Shown here piece after piece: positions 24,836 to 32,565 of a stretch of 50,340 nt of DNA; position 1 is the first letter of the stretch; every line of letters begins with the position of its first letter. A model generated the notes under the pieces. That model made no database searches, had not been told where the DNA came from, and saw nothing but the letters and a program-made list of their open reading frames with translations. The position numbers and the translations under genes were made by a program. The stretch is from Saprospiraceae bacterium (lineage in GTDB: Bacteria; Bacteroidota; Bacteroidia; Chitinophagales; Saprospiraceae): NCBI GenBank assembly GCA_958295895.1, contig CATQHI010000015.1, positions 1 to 50,340 of the forward strand, read 5' to 3'.

Positions 24836-26073
24836 GCTAGAAGAATACCTGCGGGAGGCTAGTTACCGTCCCCTACCGGAAGCGCCGCCCGCCGGTGGCT
24901 TCGCCGCGCTGCAACGACGGATGGGACAGTCGCGCAGCGAGCGTAGTTCTCGCCGGTCACTACCGTGGGTCCTGAGCGTGCTGATGGTAGCGGCAGGGCT
25001 GCTTTACCTAATGCCCGGAAAGAAACAGCGACCTTCCCCTACGCTGACGGCCTTTACGGTAGCTACGCCGCCTGCTGCCGGCGACCGGGAGCAGGGGGCC
25101 GGGGTATTTATGCCTCGTACGGAGGTAAGTCGGTCCGTGGATCAGGAGCAAAACAGTTTCCGTACTCAGCCCGCTCTCCGCACGGATAGCTTACCGCTGG
25201 AGCTGTCTTCAGCGCCTAATTTTCCTACCCTCCGGCCCGTTATGACACCACGCCCAGTGATCGAAGGCTTAGTTCGATCCGTACTCCTGCCGGTGGTACC
25301 CGCCACCGAATCGAGTAGTCCATTTGACACGCTGCCCGCGATCAATCCTCCCACCCTCCTTCACGCAGCAGAACCACTAACCCCAGTAGATCGGGGCCAC
25401 TGGGACGTTGGTGTAGCCCTCTACTACACACCATTCCGGCACGGGGGGTATACGACAGAATGGTCGGAGACGGAGGATCCGGTATTCCCGGGTGGCGGCA
25501 AGAGCTTCGTGCTGGACCAGCAACAGGGGGTGACACTATACGCAGAAGACTATCGCCCCTTAGACTACCGGGTGCTGCACCCCGTAGGTCTGCTACGCCT
25601 GCACCGGCAGACGAGCCGGAAGCTGAGGTACGGGCTGGGGGTAACCTACTTCCGGGGCAAGGACGATAACGCTAAAGGTAGCTGCGCTGCAACCCACTGC
25701 CTCCAGTCACTACTTTACTACGGACCGGTACAAAATGGAGCTACTCCTGCTCTCCGCTGATGCAGGATGGACCTTTCGCCCACAGGCTAAGTTACAGCCC
25801 TGGGTCGGAGTGGGCGTACAGCTCGCCCTAGCGAGCTGGGAACGTGGCGAGAAGTACCTGGTAAGGGATAACGAGCGGTACCTACAATCTAGGTCCAAGG
25901 ATACTTACAACTACCTGGGTACGTCCCGCTTCCCGCTACTGCCCACCCTGGAGCTCGGCCTACAGTACCGCCTCAGCGCGCACTGGTCAGCTGGCCTGAA
26001 CGTGGGGGCCGTACCCAACGGTCAGATATTGATCCGGGCTACCCCCGGTGCCGAGGTCCGCTTTCGGTGGTAA
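24828..26073 (+). pseudogene. Anti-sigma/outer-membrane beta-barrel-like protein, frameshifted
   Basis: Two frames appear to be parts of one gene. The first (24828-25760, 310 aa) has an anti-sigma-like N-terminus, one TM helix at about 45-62 (PWVLSVLMVAAGLLYLM), a Pro/Ser-rich linker and barrel-like strands (KLRYGLGVTYFRG). The second (to 26073) continues with MELLLLSADAGWTFRPQ and ends in GAEVRFRW, a typical barrel C-terminus. The second frame stays open upstream to about 25640, so the switch lies in roughly 25640-25740. Removing one base from the 4-G run around 25654-25657 joins them. Bacteroidota frequently encode such proteins after ECF sigma genes. Confidence 0.7.
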
Positions 26074-26076
26074 GCC

Positions 26077-26538
26077 CTACGACCAGCCCACGCTCTCCAG
26101 CCCCGGATAAAAGGGCCACGGAACAGCCAGCAAGATCATCACCAGCCCAATGCCGTAGTGGACCGCGATGGTCTTCCAACCTTTATTGAGCTCGGCCTGC
26201 TTTTTGGCCTTGATGTAACCGACGGTGATGATGGTCACGGCCAGCAGCATGACGATCCAGTGCACGTAGTTGTAGTAATTAGCCACCGAGGTGCCGGCCG
26301 TCTCGATGGGGTCGGCCGCGATGCCGTAGGGGCTGAGCCAGAGGTAGAGCAGCAGGCCCAGTAGTAGTTGGATGTGTACGGAGATGAAGGCGAACAGCGC
26401 CAGGCGGTCCTTGCCCGGATAAACCACCCCGGACCGACGACGGGAGACTGCCCGCAGGACAGCGGCAATAAGCAGGACCAGCACGATCCAGCGCAGGCCG
26501 GAGTGACTGTGTTGGATGGCGGTATAGAGTACTCCCAT
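26077..26538 (-). CDS. Four-TM membrane protein with conserved-looking histidines
   Basis: 153 residues, four predicted helices (about 14-31, 46-66, 88-107, 127-145). N-terminus TAIQHSHSGLRWIVLV, and further His in SVHIQLLLG, YVHWIVML and AVHYGIGL, each in or next to a helix, which suggests a haem- or metal-binding bundle of the cytochrome b561 type; this is inference. Common uncharacterised protein in Bacteroidota as far as I recall. Upstream neighbour is the AI-2E family transporter. Confidence 0.7.
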   Translation of the reverse strand: MGVLYTAIQHSHSGLRWIVLVLLIAAVLRAVSRRRSGVVYPGKDRLALFAFISVHIQLLLGLLLYLWLSPYGIAADPIETAGTSVANYYNYVHWIVMLLAVTIITVGYIKAKKQAELNKGWKTIAVHYGIGLVMILLAVPWPFYPGLESVGWS

Positions 26539-26577
26539 AGGTGTCTGAAATGTGGCGCAAGATAGCGCCGGGTTAGC

Positions 26578-27666
26578 TCAATCCTGCCCCAGCAGGTAGC
26601 CGTAATCCTTGAGCCCGTCGACGTGCATGCAGATGACGCGGATGATGGCCACGATCGGGATGGCCACAATGGCCCCCACCGGCCCCCACATTACGGTAAA
26701 GGCAATGACTGCCACGACGGTAGTAAGGGGGTTGATGTCGACCTCATCGCCCACGATCAGGGGGGTGAGGATGTAGCTTTCGAGCGTCTGGGCTGCCGCC
26801 ATAGTACCTAAAATCCCCAGAATCATAGAAGACCCGCCACCACTGGCGATCGCGATGGCCATGGCCAGGACGCCACCAATGATGTTACCTAAGTAGGGGA
26901 TAATACTGAGTACGGCGACCAATACAGCCACTACGATGGCATAGTCGAGCCCTACCAGACTGAAGCCGATGCCGTAAAGCACCGAAAGGATCACGATCAG
27001 GATCAGCCGCCCCTTCAGGTAATTCTGGGCTACGTCCGAGGCCTGGTTGACCGTTTCTTTCATGGTGGGGCGCTCCCCGTCGGGGGCCCGCCGGACCAGG
27101 AACTCGTAGAGGCGCTCCTTCTGCGCCAGAAAGAGTACCACATATACTAGCATAAGTAAAAAGTCACCCAGGATGCCCACAGTGCTCGACAGGGCCCCGG
27201 TGATCTGCTCTCCCCCGATGGGTATGCTACGCAGTACATTGCCGCTACTGCCGGTGCTGGTGCCCCGCGGCGGGGGCGCCTGTGCTGTGGTGGAATCCGC
27301 GGGCGGCGACGTACTGGAAGAATCACCCGGCAGTAGGGGGATTTGCTCCCGGGCCCGCTCGACCTGCTCGGTCAGCCGCTCCTGGATCTTAGGCCAGTTA
27401 TTGGCAAAGCGCGTAGCCTGCTTGCCCACTGCGAAGAAGAGGGCGGCAAAAAATAGCATCAGTACCAGCGTAGCCCCGGCAATGGCAAAGCCCGGTTTCG
27501 CCCCCCAGCTACGTAGCTTGTTGTCGATGGGGTTGAGCAGCATGGCGATCAGGCCGGCCACGGTCAGAAGTAGCAGCACGCCCCGCCCGAAGTACAGGAT
27601 GGTAATAATGCCGATCACAGCAAATAGCCGCAGCACGAAGGCCTGTAACTTAATGGAGGGGTGCAT
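26578..27666 (-). CDS. AI-2E family transporter
   Basis: 362 residues from the ATG at 27664-27666 (MHPSIKLQAFVLRLFAV); the frame extends much further upstream, but over the antisense of yjbQ. Membrane helices at the N-terminus (two to three), a soluble, proline-rich insert (residues ~110-150), and the conserved C-terminal half including LVGLDYAIVVAVLVAVLSIIPYLG and GNIIGGVLAMAIA, the hallmark of the AI-2E/TqsA/PerM family. Substrate unknown; members export autoinducer, ions or are uncharacterised. Confidence 0.88.
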   Translation of the reverse strand: MHPSIKLQAFVLRLFAVIGIITILYFGRGVLLLLTVAGLIAMLLNPIDNKLRSWGAKPGFAIAGATLVLMLFFAALFFAVGKQATRFANNWPKIQERLTEQVERAREQIPLLPGDSSSTSPPADSTTAQAPPPRGTSTGSSGNVLRSIPIGGEQITGALSSTVGILGDFLLMLVYVVLFLAQKERLYEFLVRRAPDGERPTMKETVNQASDVAQNYLKGRLILIVILSVLYGIGFSLVGLDYAIVVAVLVAVLSIIPYLGNIIGGVLAMAIAIASGGGSSMILGILGTMAAAQTLESYILTPLIVGDEVDINPLTTVVAVIAFTVMWGPVGAIVAIPIVAIIRVICMHVDGLKDYGYLLGQD

Positions 27667-27720
27667 GTAGAAGACTTTGTATTCTTTAGGCCAATCCCCG
27701 GCCCGGTGTTCACTCCACCG

Positions 27721-27728
27721 TACTTTTG
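27721..27728 (+). promoter_or_regulatory. TACTTTTG -7 box abutting yjbQ start
   Basis: Perfect TAnnTTTG, 5 nt before the ATG at 27734; predicts leaderless transcription. Confidence 0.55.
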
Positions 27729-27733
27729 GGGGC

Positions 27734-28144
27734 ATGGTATCGCAATCCACCTTTCGCCTCACCCCCCGCCGCCGCGGCTTCCACGTCGTGACCCGCGAGG
27801 TGCTCGAGCAACTGCCCCCCCTGCCCCAGGCCGGCCTGCTGCACCTCTTCATCCAGCACACCTCGGCGGCCATCACCGTCAACGAGGCGGCCGACCCCGA
27901 CGTGCTCACCGACTTCGAGTCCGTCTTCAATAAGCTGGTGCCGGAAAATATGCCCTTCCTGGTCCATACCCTGGAGGGCCCCGACGACATGCCCGCCCAC
28001 ATCAAGGCCGCCATGATCGGCCACAGCATCACGCTGCCCATCACCGCAGGAAGGCTCGCGCTCGGCACCTGGCAGGGCATTTACCTCTGTGAATTTCGCA
28101 ACCGGGCTTCAGGCCGCGGACTGGTCGCCACCGTCTACCACTAA
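27734..28144 (+). CDS. YjbQ family (UPF0047) protein
   Basis: 136 residues. Signature motifs of the secondary thiamine-phosphate synthase enzyme family: GLLHLFIQHTSAAITVNEAADPDV (18-residue core LLHLFIQHTSAAITVNEA) and MPAHIKAAMIGHSITLPI, then TWQGIYLCEFR near the end. The trimeric fold binds metal through His residues of QHTSA and GHS. In E. coli YjbQ has weak thiamine-phosphate synthase activity; real role unclear. The 3' end overlaps pnuC, convergent, by 36 bp. Confidence 0.92.
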   Translation: MVSQSTFRLTPRRRGFHVVTREVLEQLPPLPQAGLLHLFIQHTSAAITVNEAADPDVLTDFESVFNKLVPENMPFLVHTLEGPDDMPAHIKAAMIGHSITLPITAGRLALGTWQGIYLCEFRNRASGRGLVATVYH

Positions 28145-28774
28145 CCCTTGCCAGTGGCGGTAGCCGTACAGCGCCACGACGATGTACACCAGCATAATCA
28201 GTAGGTAGAGGTAGGCCCCCGTGCGCCAGTAGATAAATACGTAAGCCGCGTCGATCGCCACGAAGTACAGCCAGTTTTCTAGCCGCCGCGCGATTAGCAG
28301 GAAGGTAGCTACTACGCTAAAGGCGGTCGTGATGCCATCGAGGTAGGGCATGGCCGCACCGACCCGGTAGATAAGCACGAAGTTGGCCAGCGCGTAGCCC
28401 AGCAGTAGGGAGCTTGACACCACCGTAAGGTGCTCACCCAGTGTCATGCCTAGGATGGCCGGTTTGCCCTCCTCGTGCACGATCACCACGCTATCCAGTG
28501 CCTCGGCCGCCGGTCGGGCCCGTACGCTCCGGCGCCAGCGGTACAGTCCTACCCCCGCCATGACCAGGTAGAACAACTGTAGCAGGGCGTCCGACACCAG
28601 GTTATACACCGCCAGCATCTGGTGGGCCCACAGCAGCGAGCCTACAGCGGCAAAGATCCAGCAGGCATTATGGTCCCGACTAGCCAGCACGACGTACACC
28701 AGCGAGCAGGCCAGCGCCAGCCAGTCCAGGAGCGGCGTGGCCCCGATCTGCGCGATGAGTGGCTGTACGTCCAT
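28109..28774 (-). CDS. pnuC: PnuC-like nicotinamide riboside transporter
   Basis: 221 residues, about seven membrane helices. The family-typical end RRLENWLYFVAIDAAYVFIY and WRTGAYLYLLIMLVYIVVALYG, with N and W residues of the vitamin-binding site, supports PnuC (facilitated uptake of nicotinamide riboside or another vitamin nucleoside such as thiamine). I looked for a TPP-type riboswitch upstream and saw none; only a dispersed repeat lies in the 37-bp gap to the kinase gene. Possibly co-transcribed with the PfkB kinase. Confidence 0.88.
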   Translation of the reverse strand: MDVQPLIAQIGATPLLDWLALACSLVYVVLASRDHNACWIFAAVGSLLWAHQMLAVYNLVSDALLQLFYLVMAGVGLYRWRRSVRARPAAEALDSVVIVHEEGKPAILGMTLGEHLTVVSSSLLLGYALANFVLIYRVGAAMPYLDGITTAFSVVATFLLIARRLENWLYFVAIDAAYVFIYWRTGAYLYLLIMLVYIVVALYGYRHWQGLVVDGGDQSAA

Positions 28775-28783
28775 ACGTATGCG

Positions 28784-28800
28784 GGCGGGGCCGCAGGTGC
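28784..28800 (+). repeat. GC-rich dispersed 17-mer, copy 3
   Basis: Exact GGCGGGGCCGCAGGTGC followed by AACG, in the 37-bp gap between the PfkB kinase stop and the pnuC start, in inverse orientation to both genes. Confidence 0.9.
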
Positions 28801-28811
28801 AACGTCAATAG

Positions 28812-29726
28812 TTAAAGGGCAACGTTGGTTAGGCTCACGAAGCGTTCGACCCGCTCATCGATCTGCGCCCGGTCCAGCTCCCTCAACCGCCGCGGACCGA
28901 AGTCCTCCACCACGAAACTCGCCATGGCCGAACCGTAGATGACCGCTCGCTTGAGGTTTTCGAAGCTGGTATCGTCACTGGCGGCCAGGTAACCCATCAA
29001 CCCCCCGGCAAAGGTATCACCAGCCCCGGTGGGGTCCACTACCTCGGGTAGTAGCAGCGCGGGGGCGGAAAATACCCGGTCGCCCTCGAAGAGCAGCGCC
29101 CCGTGCTCCCCCTTTTTGATGATCAGGTTTTTGGGACCCATCTCCACGATCTTGGCCGCTGCGGTCAGCAGACTCAGCTCGCCGCTCAGCTGCCGGGCCT
29201 CCTCGTCGTTGATGATGAGCACGTCGATGCGCTTCAGCACGGCCTTGAGGTCGTCGAGGGCCACGTCCATCCAGAAGTTCATCGTATCCAGAGCCACGAG
29301 CTTAGGCCGGTGGTCGAGCTGGTCGAGCACGCGCGACTGGACGGCCGGCGTGAGGTTACCGAGCATGATGTAGTCCGTGCGGCGGTAGCTCTCCGGCACC
29401 TTGGGATCGAAGTCGGCCAGTACATTCAACTGGGTATCGAGGGTATCGCGGCCCATCATGTCGTCGTGGTAGCGGCCGGCCCAGTAGAAGGACTTACCGC
29501 CGGCGATCGTCTCTACGCCCTCCAGATCCGCGCCGCGGCGCTTAAGATCGGTCAGGTATTCCTCCTTAAAGTCCTCCCCGATCACCGAGACGATCTGCAC
29601 CGGCTCCACGAACTGGGCGGCGGCCATGGCGATGTAGGAGCAACTGCCCCCCTGGATCATCTTAGCTTCCCCGTAGGGCGTATAGACGTCATCGTAGGCG
29701 AGGGTACCGACAGCAAGTAGGGGCAT
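28812..29726 (-). CDS. PfkB family carbohydrate kinase
   Basis: 304 residues. The ribokinase-family signature 2 is VVDPTGAGDTFAGGLMGYLA near residue 233, with the catalytic Asp in GAGD; signature 1 region GGSCSYIAMAAAQFVEPV occupies residues 26-43. Substrate not clear: could be a sugar, nucleoside or adenosine-like. Conserved stretch FYWAGRYHDDMMGRDTLDTQ is typical of a Bacteroidota/Deltaproteobacteria subgroup. Divergent from the tRNA gene; 37 bp upstream of pnuC, whose transported nucleoside would be a plausible substrate (speculative). Confidence 0.88.
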   Translation of the reverse strand: MPLLAVGTLAYDDVYTPYGEAKMIQGGSCSYIAMAAAQFVEPVQIVSVIGEDFKEEYLTDLKRRGADLEGVETIAGGKSFYWAGRYHDDMMGRDTLDTQLNVLADFDPKVPESYRRTDYIMLGNLTPAVQSRVLDQLDHRPKLVALDTMNFWMDVALDDLKAVLKRIDVLIINDEEARQLSGELSLLTAAAKIVEMGPKNLIIKKGEHGALLFEGDRVFSAPALLLPEVVDPTGAGDTFAGGLMGYLAASDDTSFENLKRAVIYGSAMASFVVEDFGPRRLRELDRAQIDERVERFVSLTNVAL

Positions 29727-29752
29727 ATTTTGATTTTTTGGGGCCGCAAAGA

Positions 29753-29783
29753 TTGCAAAATATAGGCGGACGGCGTAAGTTTG
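29753..29783 (+). promoter_or_regulatory. Promoter of tRNA-Asn
   Basis: TTG at 29753-29755 and a perfect TAAGTTTG -7 box at 29776-29783, 20 bp apart, matching the Bacteroidota -33/-7 arrangement. Transcription would start near 29790, about 12 bp before the mature tRNA. Confidence 0.7.
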
Positions 29784-29801
29784 CGACCGCTTAAGCGCCC
29801 T

Positions 29802-29875
29802 GCCTCAGTAGCTCAGTTGGTTAGAGCGGCGGACTGTTAATCCGTAGGTCAAAGGTTCGAGCCCTTTCTGAGGCG
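29802..29875 (+). tRNA. tRNA-Asn (anticodon GTT)
   Basis: Complete cloverleaf: acceptor GCCTCAG (29802-29808) with CTGAGGC (29868-29874), D arm GCTC/GAGC, anticodon stem GCGGA/TCCGT with loop CTGTTAA (anticodon GTT at 29836-29838), T arm AAAGG-TTCGAGC-CCTTT. Discriminator G at 29875; the CCA end is not encoded. All stems pair fully (one G-U). Confidence 0.97.
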
Positions 29876-29884
29876 CATTTTTTC

Positions 29885-29947
29885 AAGTCGGCGGACGAAT
29901 TCTTCGGTAACTGCCCCGAGCAGTTACCGAAGTTCGTCCGCCGACTT
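29885..29947 (+). terminator. Long hairpin terminator after tRNA-Asn
   Basis: 27 paired bases interrupted by a 2-nt bulge: arms 29885-29913 and 29921-29947, 7-nt loop, followed by T residues (29946-29950). Works as an intrinsic terminator on the plus strand. The right arm also encodes the last residues and the stop codon (29924-29926) of the convergent HMG-CoA reductase gene. Confidence 0.8.
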
Positions 29948-31285
29948 TTTCATTTCTACCCCCCGCAACTTCTCCAGGTACTGCCGCACCCCGTGGTGGC
30001 TCACCGTCCGCCCGGCAAAAAACTCCGTCGTCTGCCGCCGCTCCGGCACACTAGCCTCCAGGCTCGCTAGGATGTTCTGCAGGTGCATCTTCATGTGTCC
30101 GCGCTGAATGCCGGTGGTGACTAGACTCCGCAGCGCGGCAAAGTTTTGCGCCAGGCCCGTAGCCGCGGCAATGCCCATCAACTCCTCCGCACCGGGCCGG
30201 CCCAGTAGGTCAAGAGATAAACTAGCCAGCGGGTGTAAGCGCGTCAGTCCCCCCACCGTACCCAGCGCCAGCGGCACCGTAAGCTCGAAATGAAATACCT
30301 CGTCGACCACCCGGCAGCGACTCAGGGAGCGGTACTGCCCGTCCTCGGCGGCAAAGGCGTGGGCGGCGGCCTCTACGGCGCGGAAGTCATTACCGGTAGC
30401 CAGTACCACGGCGTCGATGCCGTTCATAATGCCCTTATTGTGGGTCACGGCACGGTAGGGATCCTGGCGGGCGATCTCGACGGCGAGCTGGAAGCGGCGC
30501 ACGAAATCGGCCGCGTCGACCCCGGAGCCGGGGATGTTCATTTTCTCGATCGGACAGCTTACCGCAGCACGCACCGCGCAGTTCGGGGTGTGGTTGCTGA
30601 GGATAGCCATAATGACCTCCACCTCCCGCTCATCGGCCTGAAGTGCATCGCTACTAGCCGCCCAGCGTTCGAGCTCGCCGGCGTAGGCTTCTAGTACGGT
30701 ATTGATAAAATTGGCCCCCATGCTGTCGGCCGTGCCGAAGCGGACCAGCAACTGGTAGCACTGGGGGTGCACTTCCGGCAGGTGTTTCCACTGCATACCG
30801 CGCAAGCCGCCGCCGCGGGCCTCCATACGGGCGGTGAGTCCACTGCTGGCGTCACGCAGCCGCCGTTCGAGGGCGGGCAGGAGGGCGGCGCGGCGGCCGG
30901 GCCGGCCGGACCAGCGGAAGTGGAGTTGCCCCAGTTTCTCACTGGCGATCACCTCGGTCTGAAAGCCGCCCCGGGTACTCCAGTATTTGGCCGAGCTACT
31001 GGCGGCGGCCACCACGCTACTTTCCTCGATCACCATAGGCACGGCGTACGTACGCCCGTTGACGACCACGTTGGGCGCTACGCCGAAGGGCAGGGGGAAG
31101 TTGGCGACGGTATTTTCGCTGAAGTTGTCGAGCACCCGCTGAAGGTCCTCGCTGGCAGCATCGAAGTAGCAAAAATCACCTGCCGACTGATCGGGCAAGA
31201 AAGTATCCAGGAGCCACTGCCGGCGCTCTGCCTTACCGAGTTTACTGAAGCCGTTGATGCGTCCGTTCTCCTGCTGCTGCGCCAC
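29924..31285 (-). CDS. mvaA: Hydroxymethylglutaryl-CoA reductase, class II-like
   Basis: 453 residues. Motifs of the degradative-type (class II) HMG-CoA reductase fold: catalytic Glu in VPMVIEESSVVAAAS, the DSMGANFINTVLEA dimerisation/HMG-binding block, and THNKGIMNGIDAVVLATGND with the catalytic Lys and Asp; the C-terminal catalytic His is in RGHMKMHLQNIL. Converts HMG-CoA to mevalonate; next to IPP isomerase, it indicates a mevalonate route for isoprenoids. Starts with GTG (31283-31285), 15 bp after fni. Its last nine codons lie in the stem of the tRNA terminator. Confidence 0.92.
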   Translation of the reverse strand: MAQQQENGRINGFSKLGKAERRQWLLDTFLPDQSAGDFCYFDAASEDLQRVLDNFSENTVANFPLPFGVAPNVVVNGRTYAVPMVIEESSVVAAASSSAKYWSTRGGFQTEVIASEKLGQLHFRWSGRPGRRAALLPALERRLRDASSGLTARMEARGGGLRGMQWKHLPEVHPQCYQLLVRFGTADSMGANFINTVLEAYAGELERWAASSDALQADEREVEVIMAILSNHTPNCAVRAAVSCPIEKMNIPGSGVDAADFVRRFQLAVEIARQDPYRAVTHNKGIMNGIDAVVLATGNDFRAVEAAAHAFAAEDGQYRSLSRCRVVDEVFHFELTVPLALGTVGGLTRLHPLASLSLDLLGRPGAEELMGIAAATGLAQNFAALRSLVTTGIQRGHMKMHLQNILASLEASVPERRQTTEFFAGRTVSHHGVRQYLEKLRGVEMKKSADELR

Positions 31286-31300
31286 TGGCGGGGGGTGCGT

Positions 31301-32359
31301 TTAGTGCCGGGGGCGAAGATAGGCCCTAGCTAGCTCCAGACCCCGGAGCTGACTGGTGACGTAGCGCCGCAGGCTGGTATAGTCCGTGCGGGCGTAGCGC
31401 AGAAAGGCGGAGGCCTGACCGTACACCGCCGGTAGGCCGGCTAGCTCCGTGAGGTAGTAGCCATCCAGGAAACCCTGTACCCCGCCGCTGATGATGAGGT
31501 TCTGGCACGCCACCGGCACGGTTTCGGAGCGAAGTAGCCCATTGATCTGGCGCACCATCTCGGTGGCGCCGTGTCCGACCTGCGTGAGTCCGGCGTAGGC
31601 TTCCCGGGCCAGGTCGTCGGAGCGGAAGAGTTCGAGCTTGGCGAAGTTCGTGCCGCCGTTGGCGGCGGTGTCGAGGGCCAGGAGGGGGAGTCGCAGCAGC
31701 GCCTGTAGACTGGCCGGGCCCATCCCCTGCCCCACCTCCTTCACGATGAGAGGAAGCTCCGGCAGCGCCTCCAGCAGACTGGTAATGGTAGTGAGTGGCG
31801 GGGTGGTAAAGCGGTCTCCCTCCGGCTGTAGCCATTCCTGTAGGGGGTTGACGTGTACGATGAGTCCATCAAGGTCGAGGCTACGCACGAGTTGAGCGAT
31901 CATAGTCTCGTCGCCCTCATCGAGCAGCGTTTGCACCTGGGCTACTCCCAGATTAGCGAACACTACGGCATCCTCACCGGCTACGGGCCGGACGTTAAAA
32001 TCCTTGAAGCGGTGATCGTCGTACAGCAGGCTACGGCAGGAGCCCAGTCCCATACCAATACCGAACTCCCCGGCCGCGCGGGCCAGGTTGTGATTGATAG
32101 CGAAGGCCTTTTCCGTGCCGCCGGTCATGCTGCTCACCCACAGGGGGGCAGCCAGCGTTTTACCGCCCCAGTCTAACTTCGGTAGGCTACCGGCCACGGG
32201 GTGAGCGGCCAGTAGCGGTTCGTAGTCGAAGCGCTCGTCGAGCTGTAGTCCGTCGACCTGGGAGCGGAAGGCGAGCTCGATGTGATCCTCCTTCCGGCTG
32301 GGGGCGTTGGGGTCGTGGGCCAGCGTAGCTGGGGGGTAGACGGAAGGTAAATCGGGCAT
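31301..32359 (-). CDS. fni: Type 2 isopentenyl-diphosphate delta-isomerase
   Basis: 352 residues from the ATG at 32357-32359. FMN-dependent TIM barrel with SRKEDHIELAF at the N-terminus, PLWVSSMTGGTEKAFAIN, GIGMGLGSCRSLL, the LDGLIVHVNPLQEWLQPEGD block with the catalytic region, VKEVGQGMG and AANGGTNFAKLE. These are the diagnostic motifs of type 2 IDI, converting IPP and DMAPP. First gene of the mevalonate pair; a further upstream in-frame ATG-like start (32467) would cross a terminator-like hairpin and is rejected. Confidence 0.93.
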   Translation of the reverse strand: MPDLPSVYPPATLAHDPNAPSRKEDHIELAFRSQVDGLQLDERFDYEPLLAAHPVAGSLPKLDWGGKTLAAPLWVSSMTGGTEKAFAINHNLARAAGEFGIGMGLGSCRSLLYDDHRFKDFNVRPVAGEDAVVFANLGVAQVQTLLDEGDETMIAQLVRSLDLDGLIVHVNPLQEWLQPEGDRFTTPPLTTITSLLEALPELPLIVKEVGQGMGPASLQALLRLPLLALDTAANGGTNFAKLELFRSDDLAREAYAGLTQVGHGATEMVRQINGLLRSETVPVACQNLIISGGVQGFLDGYYLTELAGLPAVYGQASAFLRYARTDYTSLRRYVTSQLRGLELARAYLRPRH

Positions 32360-32400
32360 AGTAGAGCCAACGCCGGGTGGGGGGAATGGTTTAGCGGCGC

Positions 32401-32429
32401 AAAAAAGGGAGTACCTAGGTGGCACTCCC
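32401..32429 (-). terminator. Terminator/attenuator-like hairpin in the fni leader
   Basis: On the minus strand GGGAGT, an 11-base loop, ACTCCC (32407-32429), followed by six T (32401-32406). It lies 42 bp upstream of the fni start and in its direction, so it would end transcripts before fni unless read through. Confidence 0.6.
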
Positions 32430-32565
32430 TCTAAAAACGGTCTTTCCAAAAAGCAAACACTTGACAAAAATCTTTCCTTCGCCCAGCCGTAAACCGGGGG
32501 GGAGGTTATTTCCTTAGGGTGGTTAGGTATTTTTCTTAATCAACTTCAAACGCCACCTAGCTTAG

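Noticed and set aside
27667..28080. N-terminal extension of the AI-2E transporter frame
   Set aside because: It is the antisense of yjbQ; the transporter starts at MHPSIKL (27666).
28775..28811. TPP or other riboswitch before pnuC
   Set aside because: The gap is only 37 bp and holds only the dispersed repeat; no riboswitch core seen.
32360..32467. N-terminal extension of fni
   Set aside because: It crosses a terminator-like hairpin and has no protein similarity.
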